DNA of 64,000 bases. Source: Pseudomonas zanjanensis. GTDB taxonomy: Bacteria > Pseudomonadota > Gammaproteobacteria > Pseudomonadales > Pseudomonadaceae. The stretch is from contig NZ_JABWRB020000005.1 in the NCBI RefSeq assembly GCF_014268745.2, positions 148,705 through 212,704 on the forward strand, read 5' to 3'. Of this stretch, positions 34,754 through 43,771 are shown in pieces (position 1 is the stretch's first letter; the number at the start of each line of letters is the position of its first letter). A model generated the notes under the pieces. It saw only the letters and a list, made by a program, of their open reading frames with translations, did not search any database and was not told where the DNA came from. The translations under genes and the position numbers were made by a program.

Positions 34754-36340
34754 ATGCGCCTCGCTGCCCTACCGTTGTTGCTCGCCCCTCTGCTGATCAC
34801 CCCGCAGGTATTCGCCGCCGCCCTGAGCGTCTGCACCGAAGCTAGCCCGGAAGGGTTCGATGTCGTCCAGTACAACTCCCTGACCACCACCAATGCCTCC
34901 GCCGACGTGCTGATGAACCGCCTGGTGGATTTCGACACCGCCAGCGGCAAAGTAGTCCCCAGCCTGGCCGAGCGCTGGGAAGTCTCCACCGATGGCCTGA
35001 CCTACGTGTTCAAGCTGCGGCCGCAGGTCAAGTTCCACCGCACCGATTACTTCACGCCGCGCCGCGACCTGACCGCCGAGGACGTGAAGTTCAGCTTCGA
35101 ACGCATGCTCGATCCGGCGAACCCGTGGCACAAGGTCGCGCAAAGCGGCTTCCCCCACGCCCAGTCCATGCAGTTGCCGGCGCTGATCAAGAAAATCGAC
35201 GCCCTGGATCCGCTGACCGTGCGCTTCACCCTCGATCACGCCGACTCGACGTTCCTGGCGACGTTGAGCATGGGTTTTGCCTCCATCTATTCGGCCGAAT
35301 ACGCCGACCAGTTGATGCAGGCCGGCACGCCGGAAAAACTCAACAGCCAGCCGGTCGGCACCGGCCCGTTCATTTTCAGCCGATTCCAGAAGGACGCCTC
35401 GATTCGCTATAAGGCCAACGACGCCTATTTCGGCGGCAAGCCCCAGGTGGATCCGTTGATCTTCGCCATCACGCCGGACGCCAACGTGCGCCTGCAGAAA
35501 CTGCGCCGCAACGAATGCCAGATCGCCCTGTCGCCCAAGCCGCTGGATGTGCAGGCCGCCCGGCAGGAATCGACCCTGAGCGTGGCCCAGACCGAGGCCT
35601 TCATGACCGCGTTCCTGGCGATCAACAGCCAGCATCCGCCCCTGGACAAACCTGAGGTGCGGCAAGCCATCAACCTGGCCTTCGACAAGGCCAGCTACCT
35701 CAAGACCGTCTTCGAAGGCACCGCCGAAGCCGCCAGCGGCCCTTACCCACCGAACACCTGGAGCTATGCCAAGCACTTGCCGGGCTATGCCCACGACCCG
35801 GCCAAGGCCCGCGACTTGCTGGCCAAGGCCGGCTTGAAGGAAGGCTTCAAGACCACCATCTGGACGCGCCCTTCCGGCAGCCTGCTCAATCCCAACCCAA
35901 GCCTTGGCGCACAGCTGCTGCAATCGGACCTGGCGGAAGTCGGCATCCAGGCGGAAATCCGCGTGATCGAATGGGGCGAACTGATCCGCCGCGCCAAGGC
36001 CGGCGAGCATGACCTGCTGTTCATGGGCTGGGCCGGCGACAACGGCGACCCGGACAACTTCCTCACGCCGCAGTTTTCCTGCGCGGCGGTGAAGTCCGGG
36101 ACCAACTTCGCCCGTTATTGCAACCCGGACCTGGACAAACTGATCAGCGCCGGCAAGACCACCGGCGAACAAGGCGTGCGCGCCAAGCTCTACGAACAGG
36201 CCCAGGCCCAGATCCAGCAGCAGGCCCTGTGGCTGCCCCTGGCCCACCCCACTGCCTTCGCGCTTACCCGCAAGGATGTGCAGGGTTATGGGGTGAGCCC
36301 GTTTGGGCGGCAGGACTACTCCAAGGTCAGCCTCAAGTAA
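34754..36340 (+). CDS. ABC transporter dipeptide-type substrate-binding protein
   Basis: The 528-residue periplasmic protein (signal peptide MRLAALPLLLAPLLITPQVFAA) is an SBP_bac_5 (DppA/OppA-like) solute receptor; the family loop LAERWEVSTDGLTYVFKLR is near residues 70-90 and NPDLDKLI near the end. It corresponds to PA5317 in position. No permease or ATPase genes are adjacent, so it probably feeds a Dpp system encoded elsewhere. AGGAAA lies 8 bases before ATG 34754. A TTG at 34736 in frame is unlikely. Confidence 0.92.
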   Translation: MRLAALPLLLAPLLITPQVFAAALSVCTEASPEGFDVVQYNSLTTTNASADVLMNRLVDFDTASGKVVPSLAERWEVSTDGLTYVFKLRPQVKFHRTDYFTPRRDLTAEDVKFSFERMLDPANPWHKVAQSGFPHAQSMQLPALIKKIDALDPLTVRFTLDHADSTFLATLSMGFASIYSAEYADQLMQAGTPEKLNSQPVGTGPFIFSRFQKDASIRYKANDAYFGGKPQVDPLIFAITPDANVRLQKLRRNECQIALSPKPLDVQAARQESTLSVAQTEAFMTAFLAINSQHPPLDKPEVRQAINLAFDKASYLKTVFEGTAEAASGPYPPNTWSYAKHLPGYAHDPAKARDLLAKAGLKEGFKTTIWTRPSGSLLNPNPSLGAQLLQSDLAEVGIQAEIRVIEWGELIRRAKAGEHDLLFMGWAGDNGDPDNFLTPQFSCAAVKSGTNFARYCNPDLDKLISAGKTTGEQGVRAKLYEQAQAQIQQQALWLPLAHPTAFALTRKDVQGYGVSPFGRQDYSKVSLK

Positions 36341-36376
36341 CCCCAGCCCACGGACATTTGAAGTTGCAATGGTCCC

Positions 36377-36461
36377 TGTGGGAGCTTGCTCGCGATAGCG
36401 GCGCATCAGACACATCAATGCTGGCTGACCGACCGCTATCGCGAGCAAGCTCGCTCCCACA
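36377..36461. repeat. REPIN with one shortened arm
   Basis: Inverted REP pair between the binding protein and radC. The left unit reads GTGGGAGCTTGCTCGCGATA, lacking the GCGA quartet present in the right unit, so the central stem is shortened. Confidence 0.85.
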
Positions 36462-36487
36462 AAGGGCCTCGCTTCGTCAGACCCGGC

Positions 36488-37162
36488 CTACATCCACCCC
36501 CGCTCCGCCATCGACAACGGTTCCCCATCGCCAACGATGAAATGGTCGAGCACCCGCACATCGATCAACTCCAGGGCCTCCTGGAGCCGCTCAGTGAGCA
36601 CACGGTCGGCCTGGCTGGGCTCGGCGTTGCCGGAGGGGTGGTTGTGGCACAGGATCAACGCAGCGGCGTTATGGGCCAGGGCGCGCTTGACCACCTGCCG
36701 GGGATGGACACTGGCGCTGTCGATAGAACCGCGAAACAGCGCCTCGAAGGTCAGCACCTGGTGCTTGGAGTTGAGAAACAGGCAACCGAACACCTCGTGG
36801 GGTTCGTGGCGCAGCATGGACTTGAGGTATTCACGCACCGCGAATGGGCTTTCCAGTGATGTCTTTTCCCGTGCCCGCTCAGCCAAGTGCCGCCGACTCA
36901 TTTCCTGGGCCGCCTGCAACTGGGCAAACTTCGCCGGCCCGAGCCCCATATGATTGCTGAATGTAATCTGATCGGCTTCAAGCAGCGCGCGCAGGCTGCC
37001 AAATTGAATCAACAGTTGTCGCGCCAGATCCACCGCGCTTTTGCCTGACACCCCGGTGCGTAAAAAAATCGCCAGCAGCTCGGCGTCCGAAAGACTCCCC
37101 GCCCCCAGCGCCAATAACCTCTCCCGCGGTCGCTCGGCCGCGGGCCAGTCACGAATACTCAT
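36488..37162 (-). CDS. radC: RadC family JAB-domain protein
   Basis: The 224-residue protein begins MSIRDWPAAERPRERLLALG and has N-terminal helix-hairpin-helix UPF0758 region and a C-terminal JAMM/MPN metalloprotease-like domain with the HNHPSGNAEPSQAD motif (His-x-His plus Asp zinc ligands). The historical DNA-repair role is doubtful; the family is linked to DNA processing. GGGAGA is 5 bases before ATG 37162; the upstream open frame to 37357 is not needed. It is divergent from coaBC. Confidence 0.94.
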   Translation of the reverse strand: MSIRDWPAAERPRERLLALGAGSLSDAELLAIFLRTGVSGKSAVDLARQLLIQFGSLRALLEADQITFSNHMGLGPAKFAQLQAAQEMSRRHLAERAREKTSLESPFAVREYLKSMLRHEPHEVFGCLFLNSKHQVLTFEALFRGSIDSASVHPRQVVKRALAHNAAALILCHNHPSGNAEPSQADRVLTERLQEALELIDVRVLDHFIVGDGEPLSMAERGWM

Positions 37163-37307
37163 GGCATCTCCCTGATTGTGGGCGCCGCTGTTCCGTAGCG
37201 GTCGCTGTGATATCGTAGCCCATCTTTTTTGCAGGCGATTTGCACCCTGGCAGGCTGCTGCCAAGGGGTTCGCCTTGCACTGACCACTGAAATCGAAAGG
37301 CAGGCCT

Positions 37308-38516
37308 ATGCAGCGGCTGTATCGGAAACGCATCGTTCTGGGCGTCGGCGGCGGCATTGCCGCCTACAAGAGCGCCGAGCTGGTTCGCCGACTCATCGAC
37401 CAGGGCGCGGAAGTACGGGTCGTCATGACCCGTGGCGGCAGCGAGTTCATCACCCCGCTGACCATGCAAGCCCTGTCCGGCCACCCGGTCCACCTGGATT
37501 TGCTCGACCCGGCGGCCGAAGCCGCCATGGGCCATATCGAACTGGCCAAGTGGGCCGACCTGGTGCTGATCGCCCCGGCCACGGCCGACCTGATCGCCCG
37601 TTTGGCCCAAGGCATCGCCGACGACCTGCTGACCACCCTGGTGCTTGCCACCGACGCCGTGGTCGCCGTCGCCCCCGCCATGAACCAGGCCATGTGGCGC
37701 GATCCGGCCACCCAGGCCAACCTGCAATTGCTGGAAAGCCGCGCCCTGAAAGTCTTCGGCCCAGCCTCCGGCAGCCAGGCCTGCGGCGACGTCGGCATGG
37801 GGCGCATGCTTGAGGCTACCGACCTGGCCCAGTGCGCCGCCGATTGCTTCCAGCGCCAGGCCCTGACCGGCAAGCATGTGCTGATCACTGCCGGGCCGAC
37901 CCAGGAAAACATCGACCCGGTGCGCTACATCACCAACCACAGCTCCGGAAAAATGGGCTTCGCCCTGGCCGAAGCCGCCGTCGAAGCCGGCGCCCGGGTG
38001 ACGCTGATCACAGGTCCGGTGCACCTGCCGACCCCGGACCGAGTCACGCGCATCGACGTGGTCAGCGCCCGGGACATGCTCGCGGCCTGCGAAGCGGCCA
38101 TCCCCTGCGACCTGTTCATCGCCTCGGCTGCGGTAGCGGACTACCGCCCCGAAGTCGTTGCCCCGCAAAAATTGAAGAAAGACCCTACAAGCGGCGACGG
38201 CCTGCTCCTGCAAATGGTGCGCAACCCGGACATCCTGGCCAGCATCGCCACCCGCCCCGACCGACCGTTCAGTGTCGGCTTCGCCGCCGAGACCGAACAT
38301 CTGCTCGATTACGCCGCCCGCAAGCTCAAGGACAAGAACCTCGACTTGATCGTCGCCAACGATGTGGCCAACCCGAGCATCGGCTTCAACAGCGAAGAAA
38401 ACGCCTGCAGCGTGATCGACCGCCAGTTGCACGCCACACTTTTCGCCCAGACCAGCAAGAGCAAGATTGCCCGCCAGCTGATCACTTTCATCGCCGAACG
38501 TCTGAACCAGGTTTAA
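37308..38516 (+). CDS. coaBC: bifunctional phosphopantothenoylcysteine decarboxylase/synthetase
   Basis: The 402-residue protein makes 4'-phosphopantetheine in coenzyme A synthesis. The N-terminal FMN-dependent CoaC half (about 1-190) has GGGIAAYKSAELVR, APAMNQAMW and the catalytic cysteine region GSQACGDVGMGRM; the C-terminal CoaB half starts ITAGPTQENIDPVRYITNHSSGKMG (in two parts). The gene is followed by dut after 4 bases, so the two are probably co-transcribed. Confidence 0.97.
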   Translation: MQRLYRKRIVLGVGGGIAAYKSAELVRRLIDQGAEVRVVMTRGGSEFITPLTMQALSGHPVHLDLLDPAAEAAMGHIELAKWADLVLIAPATADLIARLAQGIADDLLTTLVLATDAVVAVAPAMNQAMWRDPATQANLQLLESRALKVFGPASGSQACGDVGMGRMLEATDLAQCAADCFQRQALTGKHVLITAGPTQENIDPVRYITNHSSGKMGFALAEAAVEAGARVTLITGPVHLPTPDRVTRIDVVSARDMLAACEAAIPCDLFIASAAVADYRPEVVAPQKLKKDPTSGDGLLLQMVRNPDILASIATRPDRPFSVGFAAETEHLLDYAARKLKDKNLDLIVANDVANPSIGFNSEENACSVIDRQLHATLFAQTSKSKIARQLITFIAERLNQV

Positions 38517-38520
38517 TGTC

Positions 38521-38976
38521 ATGCACGCTCTACAAGCCAAGATCCTCGACCCACGCATCGGCAGCGAATTCCCGCTGCCGCAATACGCCACACCAGGCTC
38601 CGCCGGCCTCGACCTGCGGGCGATGCTCAAGCAGGACACGATCCTGGAGCCAGGCCAGACCCTACTGATTCCTACCGGCCTGTCGGTGTACATCGGCGAC
38701 CCAGGCCTGGCCGCGCTGATCCTGCCGCGCTCGGGCCTGGGGCACAAACACGGCATCGTGCTGGGCAACCTGGTGGGCCTGATCGATTCCGACTACCAGG
38801 GCGAACTGATGGTGTCGTGCTGGAACCGCGGCCAAACGGCCTTCAATATTGCCGTGGGCGAGCGCATCGCGCAGTTGGTACTGGTGCCGGTGGTCCAGGC
38901 CCACTTCGAACTGGTCGACGAATTCGACGAGAGCCAGCGCGGCGCCGGTGGTTTTGGACATTCCGGCAGCCATTGA
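38521..38976 (+). CDS. dut: dUTP diphosphatase
   Basis: The 151-residue dUTPase hydrolyses dUTP to dUMP, keeping uracil out of DNA and feeding dTMP synthesis. The five motifs are visible: STPGSAGLDLR-like (TPGSAGLDLRA), PRSGLGHKHG, GLIDSDYQGEL, and the C-terminal RGAGGFGHSG. It starts 4 bases after coaBC. In this organism it works opposite to the avcD-type deaminase, which would raise dUTP/dUMP. Confidence 0.97.
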   Translation: MHALQAKILDPRIGSEFPLPQYATPGSAGLDLRAMLKQDTILEPGQTLLIPTGLSVYIGDPGLAALILPRSGLGHKHGIVLGNLVGLIDSDYQGELMVSCWNRGQTAFNIAVGERIAQLVLVPVVQAHFELVDEFDESQRGAGGFGHSGSH

Positions 38977-39234
38977 CCGCTCGATTGCGGGCCCGGCGTC
39001 CTGCCCGGCCCGTTCATGAAGCTTCTGTTTCAGGACAAAAAATGCGCAATGGCTTTCTGCTAGGTTTCCCATCCGGAATCAATGTATTAGGCGAGCGAGG
39101 CCGGGGTACCGCTGTCTCATGGCACTTTCCCACCACGAACTCTCTGTCAAAAACGCCGTCATACCCTTCAGCTTGAGCCTGCCGACACCCAGTGTCGGCC
39201 TGTCCAGTCACTTTCCTGATAGAGCGCCCCGCCC

Positions 39235-40632
39235 ATGAACACCCCAGCCGCAATCGCCCCGATCTTCCCTGAAAGCATTTTCCGCGCCTACGACATCCGT
39301 GGCGTGGTACCGGAAACCCTCACCGCCGAAACCGCCTACTGGATCGGCCGCGCCATTGGCTCCCAGAGCCTGGCCCAGGGCGAACCGAACGTGTGCGTCG
39401 GCCGTGACGGCCGCTTGTCGGGCCCCGAGCTGGTTGAGCAATTGATCAAAGGCGTTGCCGACAGCGGCTGCCACGTCAGCGACGTGGGACTGGTGCCGAC
39501 CCCCGCGCTGTACTACGCCGCCAACGTGTTGGCCGGTAAATCCGGGGTGATGCTCACCGGTAGCCACAACCCGTCGAACTACAACGGCTTCAAGATCGTC
39601 ATCGCCGGCGACACCCTCGCCAACGAGCAGATCCAGGCCCTGCATACCCGCCTCAAGACCAACGACCTGAGCAGTGGCCAGGGCAGCGTGACCAAGGTCG
39701 ATATCCTTCCTCGCTACAACGACGAGATCGTCAAGGACGTGAAGCTCGCCCGCCGCCTGAAAGTGGTAGTCGATTGCGGCAACGGCGCGGCCGGCGTGAT
39801 CGCCCCGCAACTGATCGAAGCCCTGAACTGCGAAGTCATCCCACTGTTCTGCGATGTGGACGGCAACTTCCCTAACCACCACCCGGACCCGGGCAAGCTG
39901 GAAAACCTCGAAGACCTGATCGCCAAGGTCAAGGAAACCAACGCCGACCTGGGCCTGGCCTTCGACGGCGACGGCGACCGCGTGGGCGTGGTGACCAATA
40001 CCGGCAGCGTGGTGTTCCCGGACCGCCTGCTGATGCTGTTTGCCAAGGACGTGGTGGCGCGCAACCCCGATGCCGAGATCATTTTCGACGTGAAATGCAC
40101 CCGTCGCCTGGTGCCGCTGATCAAGGAATATGGCGGCCGCCCGCTCATGTGGAAAACCGGTCACTCGTTGATCAAGAAGAAAATGAAACAGAGCGGCGCC
40201 CTGCTGGCCGGCGAAATGAGCGGCCACATCTTTTTCAAGGAACGCTGGTTCGGTTTTGATGATGGCATCTACAGCGCCGCGCGCCTGCTGGAGATCCTCA
40301 GCAAGGAAAAATCCACGGCCGAAGAACTGTTCGCGACCTTCCCGAACGATATTTCTACGCCAGAAATCAATATCCATGTGACCGAAGAGAGCAAATTCAG
40401 CATCATTGATGCTCTGCACGACGCCCAGTGGGGCGAAGGCGCCGAACTGACCACCATCGACGGTGTGCGGGTCGACTACCCACAAGGCTGGGGCCTGGTC
40501 CGCGCCTCCAACACCACACCGGTGCTGGTGCTGCGTTTCGAAGCCGACAACGAGGCGGAACTGCAGCGCATCAAGGACGTATTCCACGCCCAACTCAAAC
40601 GTGTTGCACCTGATCTCCAACTACCGTTTTGA
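39235..40632 (+). CDS. algC: phosphomannomutase/phosphoglucomutase
   Basis: The 465-residue enzyme interconverts hexose 1- and 6-phosphates for alginate, LPS and rhamnolipid precursors. The phosphoserine loop reads TGSHNPSNYNG (about residues 104-114), the metal-binding loop DGDGDR (about 243-248) and the sugar-binding loop GEMSGH (about 325). In P. aeruginosa algC is controlled by AlgR; I could not identify convincing AlgR boxes in the 258-base gap upstream here. Confidence 0.97.
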   Translation: MNTPAAIAPIFPESIFRAYDIRGVVPETLTAETAYWIGRAIGSQSLAQGEPNVCVGRDGRLSGPELVEQLIKGVADSGCHVSDVGLVPTPALYYAANVLAGKSGVMLTGSHNPSNYNGFKIVIAGDTLANEQIQALHTRLKTNDLSSGQGSVTKVDILPRYNDEIVKDVKLARRLKVVVDCGNGAAGVIAPQLIEALNCEVIPLFCDVDGNFPNHHPDPGKLENLEDLIAKVKETNADLGLAFDGDGDRVGVVTNTGSVVFPDRLLMLFAKDVVARNPDAEIIFDVKCTRRLVPLIKEYGGRPLMWKTGHSLIKKKMKQSGALLAGEMSGHIFFKERWFGFDDGIYSAARLLEILSKEKSTAEELFATFPNDISTPEINIHVTEESKFSIIDALHDAQWGEGAELTTIDGVRVDYPQGWGLVRASNTTPVLVLRFEADNEAELQRIKDVFHAQLKRVAPDLQLPF

Positions 40633-40659
40633 TTTTTTGAAGCACTACCGGAGCCCTGA

Positions 40660-41565
40660 ATGACCCTCGAACGCGAAGCCGCCGCCAACACCGCCAAGGT
40701 CCTGTCCGAAGCGTTGCCTTATATCCGACGCTACGTCGGCAAGACCCTGGTGATCAAATACGGCGGCAACGCGATGGAAAGCGAGGAGCTCAAGACCGGC
40801 TTCGCCCGCGACATCGTGCTGATGAAGGCCGTGGGCATCAACCCGGTGGTCGTACACGGTGGTGGCCCGCAGATCGGCGACCTGCTCAAGCGCCTGTCGA
40901 TCGAGAGTCACTTCATCGACGGCATGCGCGTGACCGATGCACAGACCATGGATGTGGTGGAGATGGTCCTGGGCGGCCAGGTCAACAAGGACATCGTCAA
41001 CTTGATCAACCGCCATGGCGGCAGCGCCATCGGCCTGACGGGCAAGGACGCCGAGCTGATCCGGGCGAAGAAACTCACCGTCACCCGCCAGACCCCGGAG
41101 ATGACCCAGCCGGAAATCATCGACATCGGTCATGTGGGCGAAGTAGTCGGCATCAACACCGACCTGCTGAACCTGCTGGTCAAGGGCGACTTCATCCCGG
41201 TCATCGCGCCCATCGGCGTGGGCGCCAACGGTGAGTCGTACAACATCAACGCCGATTTGGTGGCAGGCAAGGTTGCCGAGGCACTGAAAGCTGAAAAGCT
41301 GATGCTGCTGACCAACATCGCCGGCCTGATGGACAAGTCGGGCAAGGTCCTGACCGGACTGTCGACCCAGCAGGTCGATGACCTCATCGCCGACGGCACC
41401 ATCTACGGCGGCATGCTGCCGAAGATTCGTTGCGCGCTGGAAGCGGTACAGGGCGGCGTCGGCAGCTCGCTGATCATCGACGGCCGGGTGCCCAATGCGA
41501 TCCTGCTGGAGATCTTCACCGATACCGGCGTGGGTACGTTGATCAGCAATCGCAAGCGTCCCTGA
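40660..41565 (+). CDS. argB: acetylglutamate kinase
   Basis: The 301-residue kinase phosphorylates N-acetylglutamate in arginine synthesis. It has KTLVIKYGGNAM, VVHGGGPQI and the arginine-sensitive N-terminal extension (about 1-25), as expected for a feedback-inhibited enzyme. It follows algC by 27 bases and is probably co-transcribed. The abiE-type module begins 245 bases downstream, where P. aeruginosa continues with other genes. Confidence 0.97.
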   Translation: MTLEREAAANTAKVLSEALPYIRRYVGKTLVIKYGGNAMESEELKTGFARDIVLMKAVGINPVVVHGGGPQIGDLLKRLSIESHFIDGMRVTDAQTMDVVEMVLGGQVNKDIVNLINRHGGSAIGLTGKDAELIRAKKLTVTRQTPEMTQPEIIDIGHVGEVVGINTDLLNLLVKGDFIPVIAPIGVGANGESYNINADLVAGKVAEALKAEKLMLLTNIAGLMDKSGKVLTGLSTQQVDDLIADGTIYGGMLPKIRCALEAVQGGVGSSLIIDGRVPNAILLEIFTDTGVGTLISNRKRP

Positions 41566-41713
41566 TAGCTGACACACCAAAATCGCGATCCTTGGCAGTT
41601 TTCAAAGTGGATTCAAAACATGAAGTCCATTTTGCACTGGCAGGGCTCGCGTTTTTTTTCGCGAGCAAGAAGACATCAAGCTTACCCTGTCTTGATTTTC
41701 AGCGATGATGCCA

Positions 41714-41797
41714 TTTCAACAAACGCTGAAACCACCCATTTTGCTGAAATACGTGGACTACTTTCACTGAAATGGGTAATTTCAGCATTCGTTGAAA
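41714..41797. promoter_or_regulatory. 28-bp inverted repeat, likely operator of the abiE-type operon
   Basis: The arms are 41714-41741 and 41770-41797 and match at 24 of 28 positions (each contains TTTCAAC..., CGCTGAAA-like and CCCATTT). Each arm itself has TTTCA/TGAAA half sites. The right arm ends 12 bases before the antitoxin ATG. Other AbiEi antitoxins repress their own promoter by binding two inverted repeats, so this fits. Confidence 0.75.
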
Positions 41798-41809
41798 AGG
41801 TCTCTGTCA

Positions 41810-42868
41810 ATGAAAATGCTCACAATAAACGCGAAAGAGGCGCTTCAAGACCTCCTAGGCAAAGTACCGGTCATCGAGATAAAAAGCGTGAAGATCTCGC
41901 TGCCAGCCAAAACCTGGGCCCCTGATCTCATCGTTGAAATAGACGCTTCGGGAAAATCGCACTTCCTGGCCTGCGACATCAAAGCCAACGGACAGCCCCG
42001 ATTTGTTACCGCAGCCATACTCCAACTTCGCGACTACGTCAGTGAAAGGAGTACAGAGATCACGCCTATCGTGATAGCCCCCTACCTTTCGCTTGCTGCG
42101 AGACAGGCATGCCGGGAAAAAGGCGTGGGTTATCTGGATCTGGAGGGCAATGCCTGGCTGTCGTTCGATGGTGTATTCATCGACCACCAAGTCGCAGAAA
42201 AGCCGCCCTCGGAAAACAGAGGGCTGAAATCTCTCTTCAAGCCGAAGTCAGCACAGATCCTTCGTACGATGTTGCGCGAGCCCGATCATGCATGGCGTGT
42301 GATAGAACTCTCCGAGGCAGCCAATGTGAGCTTGGGTCAAGTCAGCAATGTGCGCACGGCCCTACTTGATCGCGAATGGGGACAAGCAACACGCGATGGA
42401 TTTTTCCTGTGCGATCCTCAATCGCTTCTGGATGCATGGGTCCAAGCCTATGAGGCTCCATCCGGGGAGCGTAAAAAATTCTATACCGCCTTACACGGCA
42501 GCTCCCTGGAGAATGCGGCACGCAGCGTAATCGGCGAAAAAGGCTATGGACGCACGGTATTTTCCTCGTTTTCCGCCGCACAATGGCTCGCCCCCTACGC
42601 CCGAGTCAGCACGAATTATTTTTACGCCGACAGTGAAGGCCTGGAAAAATTAATCACAGCTCTGCAACTGGTCCCCGTCACCAAGGGTGAAAATGTGGTG
42701 ATTACCCTCCCTAAGGACGAAGGGCTCCTTTTGGACGTCGTCGAAGCGGCGCCCGATGCGATATGCACCAGCCCCGTTCAAACCTATTTGGACCTATCCA
42801 TTGCTGGCGAGCGCGCAAAGGAAGCGGCCGAATATCTACGCCAGGAAAAACTGGCATGGCCCCGGTAG
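41810..42868 (+). CDS. type IV TA antitoxin, AbiEi family
   Basis: The 352-residue protein resembles the AbiEi_2-type antitoxin/transcription regulators. Its N-terminal half (about 20-130) looks like a nuclease-fold domain with ACDIKANGQPRF and GVGYLDLEGNAW; a winged helix-turn-helix follows (about 150-185; IELSEAANVSLGQVSNVRTAL); the C-terminal part (about 200-345) is unassigned. It is directly followed by the nucleotidyltransferase toxin with a 13-base overlap. I chose ATG 41810 with AAGG 9 bases upstream. Codon use is less GC-rich than argB or pyrE, indicating acquisition. Confidence 0.85.
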   Translation: MKMLTINAKEALQDLLGKVPVIEIKSVKISLPAKTWAPDLIVEIDASGKSHFLACDIKANGQPRFVTAAILQLRDYVSERSTEITPIVIAPYLSLAARQACREKGVGYLDLEGNAWLSFDGVFIDHQVAEKPPSENRGLKSLFKPKSAQILRTMLREPDHAWRVIELSEAANVSLGQVSNVRTALLDREWGQATRDGFFLCDPQSLLDAWVQAYEAPSGERKKFYTALHGSSLENAARSVIGEKGYGRTVFSSFSAAQWLAPYARVSTNYFYADSEGLEKLITALQLVPVTKGENVVITLPKDEGLLLDVVEAAPDAICTSPVQTYLDLSIAGERAKEAAEYLRQEKLAWPR

Positions 42869-43725
42869 TACCGCAGGAACCTCAATCGGCCTCGGATTAT
42901 GAAGACAGGACGACGGTGGCAGTTAAAGCAGTACTCGTCGAAATGGGTCAGATCCTGGGTAGCTTCAAAGGAAAGTTCGCAGTGATTGGCGGTGCAGTGC
43001 CATGGCTGCTCCTTGCAAATGACGATATGCAGCATGTCGGTACACTCGATGTCGACTTGAGCCTTGATGCAGAAGCACTGGGTGATGGCGAGTACGCGAC
43101 TCTGGTCGAAGCCTTGATGGGCAATGGGTACGAGCAGAGAGGAGAGTTACGACGCTTTCAACTCGTTCGCCAGGTTCCCGTGGACGACGGGGGAGCCCCG
43201 ATAGATGTGATCGTGGATTTCTTGATGCCACGCGATGCTGCGATCATTCAAAACAAACCGCCTATTCTGAGCGACTTTGCAGTTCAACGTGCCGACGGTG
43301 CCGACCTGGCAATGCGGTTTTATCAGATGGTCGCAATTGAAGGACCTATGCCTACCGGCGGTACAAATCGAGTCGAGGTTGCCGTGTGCTCTATCCCGGC
43401 ACTGCTCGCAATGAAAGGCTATGCCCTTAATGGACGACACAAGCAGAAAGACGCCTACGACATTTACTATTGCGTTCGCAATTTTCCGGGCGGCATAGCA
43501 GCGCTCGCGCAGGAATGCCGCCCCGTACTTGAAACCGGAAGTGGCGAGCAAGGCTTTCTGTACATCTGCCAGAAATTTGATATTGCCGACGGTTATGGCC
43601 CGACGTCCGTAAGGCGTTTCGTCGAAGACAGCCAGATCCTTGAGGATCGGACGCCAGATCAGTGGCAGCAGGATGCTTTCGGGCAAGTGGATGCCTTACT
43701 TCGCGCCCTTCATTTACGGGAGTGA
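42856..43725 (+). CDS. type IV TA toxin, AbiEii-like nucleotidyltransferase
   Basis: The 289-residue protein has the minimal nucleotidyltransferase core: VIGGAVPWLLL (about 40) and GTLDVDLSLD (about 62-71, the DxD metal site), then YDIYYCVRNFPGG. AbiEii-type toxins transfer nucleotides to tRNA and block growth; the paired AbiEi antitoxin represses the operon. ATG 42856 lies inside the antitoxin 3' end, with AGGAAAA about 8 bases upstream, so translation is coupled. The module may protect against phage. Confidence 0.85.
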   Translation: MAPVVPQEPQSASDYEDRTTVAVKAVLVEMGQILGSFKGKFAVIGGAVPWLLLANDDMQHVGTLDVDLSLDAEALGDGEYATLVEALMGNGYEQRGELRRFQLVRQVPVDDGGAPIDVIVDFLMPRDAAIIQNKPPILSDFAVQRADGADLAMRFYQMVAIEGPMPTGGTNRVEVAVCSIPALLAMKGYALNGRHKQKDAYDIYYCVRNFPGGIAALAQECRPVLETGSGEQGFLYICQKFDIADGYGPTSVRRFVEDSQILEDRTPDQWQQDAFGQVDALLRALHLRE

Positions 43726-43742
43726 ACATTCACTGAAAAAAA

Positions 43743-43771
43743 CAAGGCCCTGTTTCCGGGGCCTTGGTTTT
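43743..43771. terminator. terminator between abiE module and pyrE
   Basis: Stem CAAGGCCC / GGGCCTTG (loop about 8) followed by GTTTTT on the plus strand; the opposite strand also has an A/T tract, so it may serve the convergent pyrE as well. Confidence 0.85.

Noticed and set aside
34769..36460. 563-codon minus-strand frame over the peptide-binding protein
   Set aside because: It is antisense to a protein with signal peptide and family motifs, and it starts in a REPIN.
39005..39020. AlgR-box-like CCGTTCATG before algC
   Set aside because: It matches the known ACCGTTCGTC box only partly and stands alone.
39110..39140. sigma-54-like TGGCAC before algC
   Set aside because: The expected GC dinucleotide at the -12 position is missing.
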